Positions 23,023-32,232 of a DNA stretch of 64,000 nucleotides are shown here, piece by piece. The first letter of the stretch is position 1. Every line of letters starts with the position of its first letter. Source of the DNA: Streptomyces finlayi (lineage in GTDB: Bacteria > Actinomycetota > Actinomycetes > Streptomycetales > Streptomycetaceae); assembly GCF_014216315.1 (NCBI RefSeq), contig NZ_CP045702.1:372001-436000 (forward strand), given 5' to 3'. The position numbers and the translations under genes were made by a program. Below the pieces are notes generated by a model, which was not told the DNA's origin, ran no database searches, and saw only the letters and a list, made by a program, of their open reading frames with translations.

Positions 23023-24462
23023 TCAGCCCCGGTACGTCTCCAGCAGTCGCAGCCACACCTCGCTGATGGTCGGGTAGGCCGGGACCGCGTGCCACAGGCG
23101 GTCGATCGGGACCTCGCCCGCTACCGCGACGGTGGCGGAATGGAGCAGTTCGCCGATGCCGGGGCCGACGAAGGTCACGCCGAGGAGGATGTTCCGGTCC
23201 AGGTCCACGATCATGCGGGCCCGGCCCCGGTAGTCCTGTGCGTAGAGTCCCGAGCCCGCTACCGAGGCCAGGTCGTGGTCGACCGCCCGCACCCGGTGGC
23301 CCGCCTCTTCCGCCTCCTTGAGGGTGAGGCCGACCGAGGCGGCCTCCGGGTCGGTGAAGACGACCTGGGGCACGGCCGCGTGGTCCGCGGTGGCCGCGTG
23401 GGCGCCCCAGCGGTCGGATTCCAGCAGGGGGACGCCCTGGGAGCGGGCCGCGATCGCGGCGCCCGCGATCCGCGCCTGGTACTTGCCCTGGTGGGTCAGG
23501 AGCACCCGGTGGTTGACGTCGCCGACCCCGTACAGCCAGGTGCTGCCCCGGACGCGGCAGCTGTCGTCGACGTCGAGCCAGGAGCCGGGTTCCAGGCCCA
23601 CCGTGTCGAGACCGAGGTCGTCGGTGCGCGGCGCGCGGCCGGTGGCGAAGAGGATCTCGTCCGCCTCCACCCGCTCGCCGTCGTCCAGCTCGACGGTGAC
23701 GGGCGCGTCCGGAGCCGCTCGCCGCAGCGCGGTGGCGGACACTCCGGTACGGATACGGGCGCCCGCCTCGGTCAGCGCCTCGGCGACCAGCTCACCGGCG
23801 AAGGGCTCCATCCTGGGGAGCAGACCCTTGCCGCGGACCAGCATCGTCACCTCGGCTCCGAGTGCCTGCCAGGCCGTGGCCATCTCCACACCGACCGCAC
23901 CGCCGCCCACCACGATCAGCCGGCCCGGTACCTCCTTCGCGCTGGTCGCCTCGCGGCTGGTCCAGGGACGGGCCTCCGCGATGCCCGGCAGGTCCGGGGT
24001 CACGGCCCGGCTGCCCGTGCAGACGGCCACGGCGTGCCGGGCGGTGAGCCGGTGCTCCGTTCCTTCGCTCGTGGTGACGGACACCTGCCTGGCGCCGGTG
24101 AGGCGGCCCGTACCCCGGTAGAGGCGCACGCCGATGCCCTCCAGCCACTCGGCCTGCCCGTCGTCCTTCCAGTGGGACGCGCACGCGTCGCGGTGGGCCA
24201 GAACCGCGTCCGTGTCGAGCGGCCCCCGCCCGGCGCCGGAGAGGCCCGGAACCCGCCGGGCGTCCGCCCGGGCGACCACCGGGCGCAGCAGGGCCTTGCT
24301 CGGCATGCACGCCCAGTAGGAGCATTCGCCGCCGACGAGCTCCGACTCGATCACGGCCGTGCTCAGTCCTGCGGCCCTGGCCCGGTCGGCCACGTTCTCA
24401 CCGACCGGACCTGCGCCGATCACCACGACGTCGTATTCGGCGTTCTCCACCACATCAGTCAT
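23023..24462 (-). CDS. FAD-dependent pyridine nucleotide-disulfide oxidoreductase
   Basis: 479 residues. The FAD-binding Rossmann motif is VVVIGAGPVGENVADRARAA; a redox-active cysteine pair lies in GGECSYWACMPSKALLRP (C-x4-C, as in lipoamide and mercuric reductases); the NAD(P) site is LIVVGGGAVGVEMATAW; FAD motif 2 is LYGVGDVNHRVLLTHQGKYQ; and a C-terminal dimerisation domain ends HAVPAYPTISEVWLRLLE with the catalytic-type His. It resembles the mercuric reductase-like group but lacks an N-terminal heavy-metal domain and C-terminal Cys pair, so metal specificity is unlikely. Divergent from trxA, hinting at a thiol-redox role. Start at the ATG at 24462; an earlier one exists at 24498. Confidence 0.88.
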   Translation of the reverse strand: MTDVVENAEYDVVVIGAGPVGENVADRARAAGLSTAVIESELVGGECSYWACMPSKALLRPVVARADARRVPGLSGAGRGPLDTDAVLAHRDACASHWKDDGQAEWLEGIGVRLYRGTGRLTGARQVSVTTSEGTEHRLTARHAVAVCTGSRAVTPDLPGIAEARPWTSREATSAKEVPGRLIVVGGGAVGVEMATAWQALGAEVTMLVRGKGLLPRMEPFAGELVAEALTEAGARIRTGVSATALRRAAPDAPVTVELDDGERVEADEILFATGRAPRTDDLGLDTVGLEPGSWLDVDDSCRVRGSTWLYGVGDVNHRVLLTHQGKYQARIAGAAIAARSQGVPLLESDRWGAHAATADHAAVPQVVFTDPEAASVGLTLKEAEEAGHRVRAVDHDLASVAGSGLYAQDYRGRARMIVDLDRNILLGVTFVGPGIGELLHSATVAVAGEVPIDRLWHAVPAYPTISEVWLRLLETYRG

Positions 24463-24577
24463 GCGGACAGTCTGGTCGTGGGTGTGCGCGACGGCCACAT
24501 GGGCAGGCGGAATAGGGCCAGTCCACTCACCGTTGTGCTCGACAGGTCCGAACGGGCCCAGGAAGAGGTATCAGAGT

Positions 24578-24967
24578 ATGAGCACCGTAGAGCTCACCAA
24601 GGAAAACTTCGATCAGGTCGTGAGCGACAACGACTTCGTACTGATCGACTTCTGGGCTTCCTGGTGTGGCCCGTGCCGGCAGTTCGCCCCGGTGTACGAC
24701 TCGGTCTCCGAGCGTCATCCGGACCTGGTGTTCGCCAAGGTCGACACGGAGGCACAGCAGGAGCTGGCGGCGGCTTTCGAGATCCGGTCGATTCCGACGC
24801 TGATGATCGTCCGGGAGAACGTCGCGGTCTTCGCGCAGCCCGGCGCGCTTCCCGAGGCGGCCCTCGAGGACGTCATCGGGCAGGCCAGGAACCTGGACAT
24901 GGACGAGGTACGCAAGTCCGTCGAGGAACAGCAGAAGACGCAGACGCAGGAGCAGAACCAGGCGTAG
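24578..24967 (+). CDS. trxA: Thioredoxin
   Basis: 129 residues. Classic active site FWASWCGPCRQFAPVYDSVS, with the cis-proline region IRSIPTLMIVRENVAVFAQP. The C-terminus carries an unusual Gln-rich acidic tail (EEQQKTQTQEQNQA) of about 20 residues beyond the fold. GGAAGAGG lies upstream of the ATG. It is the cytoplasmic dithiol donor for reductases; the divergent disulfide oxidoreductase is a plausible redox neighbour, but no thioredoxin reductase gene is present here. Confidence 0.93.
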   Translation: MSTVELTKENFDQVVSDNDFVLIDFWASWCGPCRQFAPVYDSVSERHPDLVFAKVDTEAQQELAAAFEIRSIPTLMIVRENVAVFAQPGALPEAALEDVIGQARNLDMDEVRKSVEEQQKTQTQEQNQA

Positions 24968-25023
24968 GCCCGCTCACGCGTCCAGTGCGCCCCGGTCTCC
25001 GCCGACCGGGCCGCACGTGCGCG

Positions 25024-25446
25024 TTACCGGAGGTCCGTGTTGCTGAGCGGTTCCCTGTTTCTGACCGGCCGGGTGTGGATCTTGGAGACGCACGCCGGGA
25101 CGCCCTCGCCCTGCTCGTGCCCCCGGGCCCGGTACGCGCTGGGGCTCTCGCCCACCAGTTCGGTGAACCGTGTGCTGAACGTCCCCAGCGAGGTGCACCC
25201 GACCGCGAAGCAGACGTCTGTCACCGACATGTCGCCGAGGCGCAGCAGCGCCTTCGCCCGCTCGATCCTGCGGGTCATCAGATAGCTGTACGGCGTCTCC
25301 CCGAACGCGGCGCGGAAGCTCCGGGAGAAGTGGCCGGGCGACATGTGGGCCGCGAGGGCCAGGGCGGGGACGTTGAGCGGCTCCGCGTAGTCGCGGTCCA
25401 TCTGGTCGCGTGCCCGGCGGAGCCGGACCAGGTCCGAAAGCGTCAC
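25024..25446 (-). CDS. AraC-family transcriptional regulator (HTH domain only)
   Basis: 140 residues made almost entirely of the two-helix-turn-helix AraC domain: LNVPALALAAHMSPGHFSRS, then TPYSYLMTRRIERAKALLRL, VTDVCFAVGCTSLGTFSTRF and the family end TELVGESPSAYRAR. There is no sensory domain, so it may respond through a partner or work like SoxS. It lies 54 nt downstream of a small hypothetical gene on the same strand, possibly co-transcribed. Confidence 0.88.
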   Translation of the reverse strand: MTLSDLVRLRRARDQMDRDYAEPLNVPALALAAHMSPGHFSRSFRAAFGETPYSYLMTRRIERAKALLRLGDMSVTDVCFAVGCTSLGTFSTRFTELVGESPSAYRARGHEQGEGVPACVSKIHTRPVRNREPLSNTDLR

Positions 25447-25500
25447 CCGTCCAGGATCGCACGGGCGTCCGTGCGGTGCGGGTCCGTCCGCTGGAAGGCT

Positions 25501-25767
25501 TCAGTCGTCGCTCTTCTGGGCGATCCGGACCGTGAGCCCGTAGTCCACCTCCGCACCGTCCACCAGCAGGGCTTCCACGGTGTGCGTCGCCGGGTCGATG
25601 TCCGCCTCCATGCCGTCCCCGGTGTAGCGGGGGTAGCCGGACGCCCCGGTGTCGCCGGTGGCCGCCACGACCGCCGAGCGGATGGGGGTGCCGGGTTCGG
25701 ATTCCCCTTCCTCCGACTCGGTGAACTCCGGGACCAACAGGATCTCGTAACTCTGCGGATGGCTCAT
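25501..25767 (-). CDS. Small hypothetical protein upstream of the AraC regulator
   Basis: 88 residues, MSHPQSYEILLVPEFTESEE, then a compact beta-rich part (SAVVAATGDTGASGYPRYTG, then MEADIDPATHTVEALLVDGA) ending in VRIAQKSDD. Acidic and soluble, no signal peptide. I do not recognise a family with confidence. Start at the ATG at 25767. Same strand and close spacing suggest an operon with the AraC gene. Confidence 0.65.
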   Translation of the reverse strand: MSHPQSYEILLVPEFTESEEGESEPGTPIRSAVVAATGDTGASGYPRYTGDGMEADIDPATHTVEALLVDGAEVDYGLTVRIAQKSDD

Positions 25768-25828
25768 GCCCAAGACGCTAGACATCCGGTGTGCGTGGCG
25801 CACGTCGTCGCGCCGCGGGGAGCACCGT

Positions 25829-26851
25829 TCAGCTGGACTCGCGGGGTACGGCCGTGGCGCGCAGCAGGTCGTGGCGTTCCGGGGTTCCGCCGGGGTGGCG
25901 CACCAGCCGGTCGATCAGTTCGGCGGGGGCCTGCCCTGCCGCCAGTTCCATCCGGACGCTGCTGAGCCGGGGGCGGAGCAGTCTGCCGAGCATGAGATCG
26001 TCCGCACCGATCACGGCCGTCTCACCGGGGACCGGGATGCCTGCGTCCTGGAGTGCCCTCATCAGGAGCATGGCGTACTCGTCGTTGTAGGCGAACACGG
26101 CGTCCAGGCCCAAGGTCCGCCAGCGGGACGCGAGTTGGGCTGCCGATTCCTCCTCGTACCGCAGGGGCAGCGGCTGTACGTGCGCGCCGGCCGCCTCCGC
26201 GGTGCGGCGGGCGCCCACCAGCCGTGGTTCGCCGAAGAGGGCGAGGCCCGGTTCCTGGGGGAGGACCACGCCGATCCGGCGGCGGCCCCGGGCCAGCAGA
26301 TGGGCGACCGCGCAACTGCCGACCACCCGCTGGTCCATGACCAGGGCGTGCGCTCCGTCGACCGGCTGCGGGCCGAGCGTGATGACGGCCTTGGCACCGG
26401 AACGGGTGAGGACGTCTATGCCGTACGGGGTGAGGGCGGGCCCGCCGGGCGAGACGACCGCGACGGGGCGCAGTTCGGCCCACGCCCTGGCCGCCTCGTC
26501 CGCGTCGAGGCCCCCGCTGCCGTACTGCACGACGGTGTAGTCGAGGCGGCGCAGATCCGACTGGAGCGCGTGGAAGAACCGCTGGTGGAGCGGGCCCGCC
26601 GGGATGTGCCAGGTGGGCAGGAGCACCATCCGGCTGTGCCCGGCGCGCAGGCTTCGGGCTGCCGCGTGCGGAACGTAGCCGAGGTCGGATGCCGCTTCCC
26701 TGACCCTGCGGCGGGTCTGTTCGCTGATCCGTACGGTCGCGTTGTTGTTCAGTACGTAGGACACGGTGGCCCGCGAGACTCCGGCCAGGCGCGCCACGTC
26801 GGCGCTGGTCGGCACGGAGGTCATGGTGGGCTGCTCGGGTAACTGGCTCAT
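25829..26851 (-). CDS. LacI-family transcriptional regulator
   Basis: About 340 residues. N-terminal LacI HTH (SADVARLAGVSRATVSYVLN) with the hinge helix YVPHAAARSLRAGHS; a periplasmic-binding-like sensor domain with AVFAYNDEYAMLLMRALQDA and ETAVIGADDLMLGRLLRPRL. The ligand is likely a sugar, but nothing in the sequence identifies it. It lies 76 nt downstream of the GH18-type gene on the same strand and could be co-transcribed with it. Starts at 26851 or 26824. Confidence 0.9.
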   Translation of the reverse strand: MSQLPEQPTMTSVPTSADVARLAGVSRATVSYVLNNNATVRISEQTRRRVREAASDLGYVPHAAARSLRAGHSRMVLLPTWHIPAGPLHQRFFHALQSDLRRLDYTVVQYGSGGLDADEAARAWAELRPVAVVSPGGPALTPYGIDVLTRSGAKAVITLGPQPVDGAHALVMDQRVVGSCAVAHLLARGRRRIGVVLPQEPGLALFGEPRLVGARRTAEAAGAHVQPLPLRYEEESAAQLASRWRTLGLDAVFAYNDEYAMLLMRALQDAGIPVPGETAVIGADDLMLGRLLRPRLSSVRMELAAGQAPAELIDRLVRHPGGTPERHDLLRATAVPRESS

Positions 26852-26927
26852 GGCGTCCGGCAGTCTTCCAGACCGGTTCGCCGTGCCCGTGCGCCGGGGC
26901 ACCTGTCAGGGCGCCGGCCGGCCGGGC

Positions 26928-28064
26928 TCAGCCCCGGGCCAGTACCGGCCACACGTCGGGGTCCTCGAAGTTCAGGGCCCAGATCGCGGTGTTGCGGACA
27001 CCGTGGCGGCGCAGCACCGGCATGTGCGCGGCGACTCCGCGGGCGTCCTGGTACCAGACCTCGCGGCGCTCGTCGCCGTCCAGATAGCTGAAGTGGGGTG
27101 TTCCGGAAGCCTTGTCGAACTGGTAGGGAGCCCCCTCCTTGCGGCGGAGGGCTTCGGCCGTCTTCCACGTCACGTGTCCGGTCCTGGCCTTGCTGGCGGG
27201 ATCGGACGGCCAGTCCCAGCCGTAGGCGGGCAGTCCCATCTCCAGCTTCTCCGCGGGGACGAGGGCGGTGGCGCGGGTCAGGATGTCGTCGTACCAGGCG
27301 GTGTCGGAGATGGGGCCGGGTGTGCCGCTCGACCAGTGGAGGTTGTAGCCCATGATCCGCATCCGGTCGGCGACGCGGCCGATCGCCTCGTAGTCCCAGA
27401 TGCGCCCGGTGGTCCTGGTCTTCGGGAACACCGTGATCACGCACTGCTTGCCCAGCTTGTGGAGGCGTGCGCAGAGGTCGGTGGCGAGGGCGGTGAAGCC
27501 GTCGCGGACCTGACGGTAGGTGCTCTCACCGGTGGCGGCGATGGACTCGTAGTCGAGGTCGAGGCCGTCGTAGTCGCGTGTGCGGACCGTACGCATCAGG
27601 GCGTCGGCGTGTTCCTCGCGCTGTGCGGGGTCGGTGAGGATCGAGGCGAGGGCGCCCTTCTTCATCGTCTCCATGACGGTGGGTACGACCTTCGCCCCGG
27701 CGCGGTGCAGTCCGTCGATGACGCGGCGCTCCCCCGCGCCAGGGTGCGGGTCGATCCGGCCGGCCGAAACGGCCTGGTACCAGAAGGGGCTGACGGTGTG
27801 CAGTTGCTCCGAGTGGCGCAGTGCGTCCTGGTACGCGCCCTCCTGGTCCCAGTAGGGCAGCCACGCCGACACGGTGCGCGGGAGGGCGGCCCCACCGCCC
27901 GCGGGGGGCTCGGGCTCCGGGCCCGGCGCGTTCGCCGGGAGGGACGGGGGCGGTGACTGGGCTGACGCCACGGCAGAGGCCGTGGGGAGCAGGGCCGCTG
28001 CGAGCAGCCCGGCGATGGTGAGGGCGACGGTACGGGAGGGATGTGCGAGGACTCCGATGACCAT
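26928..28064 (-). CDS. Secreted glycoside hydrolase family 18-like protein
   Basis: 378 residues. N-terminal signal peptide (VALTIAGLLAAALLPTASAV), then a Pro-rich linker (PANAPGPEPEPPAGGGAALP) and a GH18 barrel. The catalytic signature DxxDxDxE is intact in DYDGLDLDYES. Supporting strands are VSAWLPYWDQEGAY at the start, ADRMRIMGYNLHWSSGTPGP and LEMGLPAYGWDWP. It resembles the YaaH/SleL-like branch (spore or cell-wall glucosaminidases) more than classical chitinases, so peptidoglycan or chitin-type glycans are possible substrates. The LacI gene downstream may regulate it. Confidence 0.85.
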   Translation of the reverse strand: MVIGVLAHPSRTVALTIAGLLAAALLPTASAVASAQSPPPSLPANAPGPEPEPPAGGGAALPRTVSAWLPYWDQEGAYQDALRHSEQLHTVSPFWYQAVSAGRIDPHPGAGERRVIDGLHRAGAKVVPTVMETMKKGALASILTDPAQREEHADALMRTVRTRDYDGLDLDYESIAATGESTYRQVRDGFTALATDLCARLHKLGKQCVITVFPKTRTTGRIWDYEAIGRVADRMRIMGYNLHWSSGTPGPISDTAWYDDILTRATALVPAEKLEMGLPAYGWDWPSDPASKARTGHVTWKTAEALRRKEGAPYQFDKASGTPHFSYLDGDERREVWYQDARGVAAHMPVLRRHGVRNTAIWALNFEDPDVWPVLARG

Positions 28065-28135
28065 GTGGTCGAGCTTGATGCCCTTTCAGCCGCCCCGCTC
28101 CATGGAATGGGCCGTACAGGTTCTACGGTGTCGGG

Positions 28136-28603
28136 ATGACGTTCCTCCACAGCTCAGCCACCACTGACAGCTCGTCCGACTTTCCCGGCCGCAACGGTCC
28201 GACCGCCACGGTGGAGGCGGACCCGCGCGACACGGGCCCGGTCCGCACCGCCTACGCGCCCAACCGGGACGGTGATCCCGACCCGGGCGAGATCGTCTGG
28301 ACCTGGGTGCCGTTCGAGGAGAACAACGGGGAGGGCAAGGACCGGCCCGTGCTCGTGGTGGCGCGCGAGGAGGGCGGGACGCTGCTCGCCGTACAGCTCT
28401 CCAGCAAGCAGCACGACCTGGACCGGGAATGGGTCGCGCTCGGCGCGGGGCCCTGGGACAGCTCGGGGCGTCAGTCCTGGGTCGACCTGGACCGGCTGCT
28501 GCGGGTGCAGGAGGACGGGATGCGACGGGAGGCCTGTTCGCTGGACCGGGAACGGTTCGACCGTGTGGCCGAGCGGCTGCGGGAGCGTTACGGCTGGCGC
28601 TGA
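28136..28603 (+). CDS. PemK/MazF-like toxin protein, no adjacent antitoxin
   Basis: 155 residues. The C-terminal 110 residues show the PemK/MazF fold: the opening strand PGEIVWTWVPFEENNGEGKD followed by RPVLVVAREEGGTLLAVQLS, then WVDLDRLLRVQEDGMRREAC. An N-terminal extension of about 45 residues precedes it. These proteins cut RNA as toxins, but no antitoxin gene flanks this one, and streptomycete homologs of this type are often solitary. The 3' end overlaps the convergent PARG-like gene by 16 bp. Confidence 0.8.
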   Translation: MTFLHSSATTDSSSDFPGRNGPTATVEADPRDTGPVRTAYAPNRDGDPDPGEIVWTWVPFEENNGEGKDRPVLVVAREEGGTLLAVQLSSKQHDLDREWVALGAGPWDSSGRQSWVDLDRLLRVQEDGMRREACSLDRERFDRVAERLRERYGWR

Positions 28604-29424
28604 CCGGCGAACGTCCGGGTGAACGCCGCCCGGGTGGCGGAGTCGGGGCCGCGGTCGAGGATGCCGAAGACGATCTGTTCGAAGTGGCCCGCGAACCGGC
28701 CACCGGCGCCGAGCAGTGTGTGGAAGGCGCCGGCCACGTCCGCGGGGTCGTTCTGGAACACGCCGCAGCCCCAGGCGCCGAGCACGAGCCTGCGGTAGCC
28801 CCGCACCGCTGCCACTTCGAGGACCCGTTCGGCACGGCGCACGAGGACGGCCGGTATGCGGTCCGCCTCCTCGGGGGCCGTGCGGCGGATCACTCCGGCG
28901 TTGGGTGCCGGAGAGGTGAGGAAACCCACGGTGTACGGGGTGTCGAGGAGGTGCCCCCGGTCGTCGCGGAAGACCGGGACGCCGGGTGAGTGAATCACCC
29001 GGTCGGTGTAGAAGGTGCTGCGTTCGGCACGGTGGTGCGCGTAGAAATCGGGCACCCGCAGCAGGGTCGCGTAGAGCGCCGAGCCCCGGCACAGGGCTTC
29101 TTCCTGGGCCTGTGCGCCGTTCAGGTAGCCGCCGCCGGGATTGCGGGCCGAAGCGTACGTCAGGACGCCGACCTTGCCCCTCGCCTCGCCGGTCAGCCGC
29201 TGCGCGGCCTGCAGGCTGCTCTCGGCGGTCACCTCGAAGGCCGTGACACGGTCGGTGTCCAGGACGGCGACGGGGACCGGCTCCGGGCCGTACAGCCGGG
29301 TGCCGGAGAGCGCGGCGGTCAGAGCGCGTTCGATGCTCACCTCACGGCCCGCGGGCGTGCGGTAGCGGCCGGCCTCGACGACGGCCTCGGTCTCTCGCGC
29401 GATACCGCGCAGTCTCGCGCTCAT
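28588..29424 (-). CDS. TIGR02452-family protein, PARG-like ADP-ribose glycohydrolase
   Basis: 278 residues. The microbial PARG catalytic pattern is visible as NPGGGYLNGAQAQEEALCRG, with the two glutamates expected to act on ADP-ribose. Also present are KVGVLTYASARNPGGG and a late Gly-rich strand (LVLGAWGCGVFQNDPADVAG) that binds the phosphates in macrodomain folds. Likely removes poly- or mono-ADP-ribose from proteins or nucleic acids. I chose the ATG at 29424, preceded by GGGGA. Convergent with the PemK-like toxin. Confidence 0.85.
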   Translation of the reverse strand: MSARLRGIARETEAVVEAGRYRTPAGREVSIERALTAALSGTRLYGPEPVPVAVLDTDRVTAFEVTAESSLQAAQRLTGEARGKVGVLTYASARNPGGGYLNGAQAQEEALCRGSALYATLLRVPDFYAHHRAERSTFYTDRVIHSPGVPVFRDDRGHLLDTPYTVGFLTSPAPNAGVIRRTAPEEADRIPAVLVRRAERVLEVAAVRGYRRLVLGAWGCGVFQNDPADVAGAFHTLLGAGGRFAGHFEQIVFGILDRGPDSATRAAFTRTFAGQRQP

Positions 29425-29572
29425 CGGCGCGTCCCCGTGTGGTGCATACGGGGCATGCTCGGTGTTGCACCGGCATGGGCGCAAGCGGATTCACGAACGC
29501 CGGGGGCACTCTTGTGCGATCTCCCGGAAGCGGTTTGGGTGGTACGGAGAGACCCGGACAGGAGGACCGCAC

Positions 29573-30880
29573 ATGCCCCCGGAATCCCCCGGAGCAGACC
29601 GTCAGGCGGAGCGCGGCGCACCTCTCGGTGAGAGTGAGGCCGAGGATTTACTGCGCGGCATCTGCTTCAAGACAGGCCCCCCGCGCAAGGTCGGCGTGGA
29701 ACTCGAATGGCTCATTCACGACCGTGAGAATCCCGAAACCCCAGTCGCGGAGGACCGGCTCGGCTCGGCTGCCGACGCCGTACGCGCCCTGCCTCTGAGC
29801 GCGTCCCTGACCTTCGAACCGGGCGGCCAGCTGGAGCTCAGCTCCGCCCCCGCCGACTCGCTGATGGAGTGCGTCGACGCCATCAGCGCGGATCTTTCCG
29901 CGGTGCGCGCCACACTCGGGCTGGCGGATCTCGTCCCTGTGGGCCTGGGCGTCGATCCCTGGCATCCTCCGCGCCGTCTGCTGCGGGAGCCTCGCTACGC
30001 CGCCATGGAACGCGCCCTGGACCGCTCGGGCCCTTCCGGGCGCGCCATGATGTGCACATCCGCGTCCATCCAGGTGTGTCTGGACGCCGGCGAGGAGGAG
30101 CCGGGGCCGCTCGGGTACGGGCGCCGCTGGCATCTGGCGCATCTGCTGGGCGCCGTGCTCGTGGCCGCGTTCGCCAACTCGCCGTTCCGGGAGGGACGGG
30201 CCTCGGGGTGGCGTTCCGCCCGGCAGGCACTCTGGGCGGATCTCGATCCGGAACGCTCGCTCGCCCCGTCCGGCCGTCTCGCACCGCGCGACGCCTGGAC
30301 GGCCCACGCACTGGACACCCCCGTGATGTGCGTCCGGAGCGACGAAGGCCCCTGGGAGGTCCCCGACGGACTCACCTTCCGCGCCTGGATGCGCGGCGAC
30401 GGCCCGCGGCCACCCGTACGGGCCGATCTCGACTACCACCTCACCACCCTCTTTCCGCCGGTCCGCCCGCGCGGACACCTCGAACTGCGCATGATCGACG
30501 CGCAGAGCGGTGAGGACGGCTGGCTCGTGCCGCTGGCCGTCACCACGGCCCTGTTCGACGATCCGGAAGCGGCGGAATCCGTGTACCGCACGGTGAAGCC
30601 GCTGGCCGAGACGGCGGGCCCGCTGGCCGCTCCCCGCAATCCGCTGTGGACCGGCGCCGCCCGTGACGGTCTGAGCGACCCGGAGCTCGGGGCGACGGCC
30701 ATCGCCTGCTTCGAGGCGGCTCTGGACGCGCTGCCCCGCATCGGAGCGGGCAAGGCCGTCCAGGACACCGTCGCGGCCTTCCACGACCGGTTCGTCGCCC
30801 GGGGACGCTGTCCGGCCGACGACCTGACCGACCGCGCACCCGACGGCACGCCGCTCCAGGGAAGGGGCATCACCTCATGA
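29573..30880 (+). CDS. egtA: EgtA, glutamate-cysteine ligase of ergothioneine synthesis
   Basis: 435 residues. Makes gamma-glutamyl-cysteine, the sulfur donor in ergothioneine synthesis. Sequence support: KVGVELEWLIHD near the start (GCS2-type ATP/glutamate site), FEPGGQLELSSAPADSLMEC, MMCTSASIQVCLDAGEE and ELRMIDAQSGEDGWLVPLAV. First gene of egtABCD; ATG at 29573 preceded by AGGAGGA. Its stop overlaps egtB by four bases (ATGA). It acts in the cytoplasm. Confidence 0.95.
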   Translation: MPPESPGADRQAERGAPLGESEAEDLLRGICFKTGPPRKVGVELEWLIHDRENPETPVAEDRLGSAADAVRALPLSASLTFEPGGQLELSSAPADSLMECVDAISADLSAVRATLGLADLVPVGLGVDPWHPPRRLLREPRYAAMERALDRSGPSGRAMMCTSASIQVCLDAGEEEPGPLGYGRRWHLAHLLGAVLVAAFANSPFREGRASGWRSARQALWADLDPERSLAPSGRLAPRDAWTAHALDTPVMCVRSDEGPWEVPDGLTFRAWMRGDGPRPPVRADLDYHLTTLFPPVRPRGHLELRMIDAQSGEDGWLVPLAVTTALFDDPEAAESVYRTVKPLAETAGPLAAPRNPLWTGAARDGLSDPELGATAIACFEAALDALPRIGAGKAVQDTVAAFHDRFVARGRCPADDLTDRAPDGTPLQGRGITS

Positions 30881-32232
30881 CCGACCTCTCCGCCGACGGC
30901 TTCCCGGCCGACGCCGCCGCCGTGGGCCTGGACCCCGAAGCGCTCAGGCAGCGCGCCCTCGCCGCGCTCCTGACGGCCCGCGAGCGCACCGCCCTGCTCA
31001 CCGACAGCGTGGACGACGGCGAACTGATGGCGCAGCACTCCCCGTTGATGTCTCCGCTGGTCTGGGACCTGGCGCACATCGGAAATCAGGAGGAGCAGTG
31101 GCTCCTCCGGGCCGTCGGGGGCCGCGAGGCGATGCGCCCTGAGATCGACGGCTTGTACGACGCCTTCGAGCACTCCCGGGCGAGCCGCCCCTCGCTGCCG
31201 CTGCTGCCGCCCGCCGAGGCGCGGGCCTACGCCGCGGACGTACGCGGCCGGGCTCTGGACATCCTCGAGGGGACCCCGCTGCACGAGGGGGGCGGACCGC
31301 TCGCACGGGCCGGGTTCGCGTTCGGAATGATCGCGCAGCACGAACAGCAGCACGACGAGACCATGCTGATCACCCACCAGCTGAGGGCGGGCCCGGCCGT
31401 GCTCTCCGCGCCCGAGCCGCCCGGGCCCGCCGACCCGACCGGACTGCCTGCCGAGGTCCTCGTGGCCGAGGGGCCGTTCACGATGGGCAGCTCGGCGGAC
31501 CCCTGGGCGCTGGACAACGAACGGCCCGCACACCGGCGCGAGGTCGCGGGCTTCTTCATCGACACCTCTCCCGTCACCTGTGGTGACTACGAGCGGTTCA
31601 TCGAGGACGGCGGCTACTCCGAACGTCGCTGGTGGGCACCGGAGGGCTGGGACATGATCCGGGCGAACGGGCTCACGGCACCTCTGTTCTGGCTCCGGGA
31701 CTCCGGGCAGTGGCTGCGCCGCCGCTTCGGGGTGACCGAGCCGGTACCGCGGGACGAGCCCGTACTGCACGTCAGCTGGTACGAGGCGGACGCGTACGCC
31801 CGCTGGACGGGCAGGCGGCTGCCCACGGAGAGCGAGTGGGAGAAGGCGGCTCGTCACGACCCGGCCTCGGGCCGCTCGCTGCGCTATCCGTGGGGCGACG
31901 AGGACCCGGCCCCGGACCGCGCCAATCTGGGCCAGCGGCATCTGCGCCCGGCCCGGGCGGGTGCCTATCCGGCGGGCAGGTCGCCGCACGGCGTGGGCCA
32001 GTTGATGGGCGACGTGTGGGAGTGGACGTCGAGCGACTTCCTCCCGTACCCCGGTTTCGCGCCCTTCCCGTACCGGGAGTACTCCGATGTGTTCTTCGGC
32101 CCGGAGCACAAGGTGCTGCGCGGAGGTTCGTTCGCCGTGGACGCGGTGGCCTGTCGCGGCACTTTCCGCAACTGGGACCTTCCGGTGCGCAGGCAGATCT
32201 TCTCCGGCTTCCGCACCGCGAAGGACGCCTGA
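30877..32232 (+). CDS. egtB: EgtB, hercynylcysteine sulfoxide synthase
   Basis: 451 residues. Iron- and oxygen-dependent enzyme that joins gamma-glutamyl-cysteine to hercynine. The N-terminal DinB-type half carries the iron ligands (LVWDLAHIGNQEEQWLLR and MIAQHEQQHDETMLITHQ, with the HxxxH pair). The C-terminal half is a formylglycine-generating-enzyme-like domain (FTMGSSADPWALDNERPAHR, RLPTESEWEKAAR, VWEWTSSDFLPYPGF, LRGGSFAVD). Length is normal. Overlaps egtA by ATGA and egtC by TGATG. Confidence 0.96.
   Translation: MTDLSADGFPADAAAVGLDPEALRQRALAALLTARERTALLTDSVDDGELMAQHSPLMSPLVWDLAHIGNQEEQWLLRAVGGREAMRPEIDGLYDAFEHSRASRPSLPLLPPAEARAYAADVRGRALDILEGTPLHEGGGPLARAGFAFGMIAQHEQQHDETMLITHQLRAGPAVLSAPEPPGPADPTGLPAEVLVAEGPFTMGSSADPWALDNERPAHRREVAGFFIDTSPVTCGDYERFIEDGGYSERRWWAPEGWDMIRANGLTAPLFWLRDSGQWLRRRFGVTEPVPRDEPVLHVSWYEADAYARWTGRRLPTESEWEKAARHDPASGRSLRYPWGDEDPAPDRANLGQRHLRPARAGAYPAGRSPHGVGQLMGDVWEWTSSDFLPYPGFAPFPYREYSDVFFGPEHKVLRGGSFAVDAVACRGTFRNWDLPVRRQIFSGFRTAKDA

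Noticed and set aside
23023..24462. Identification as mercuric reductase
   Set aside because: It has the redox cysteine pair but no N-terminal HMA domain, no C-terminal vicinal Cys pair and no mer genes nearby.
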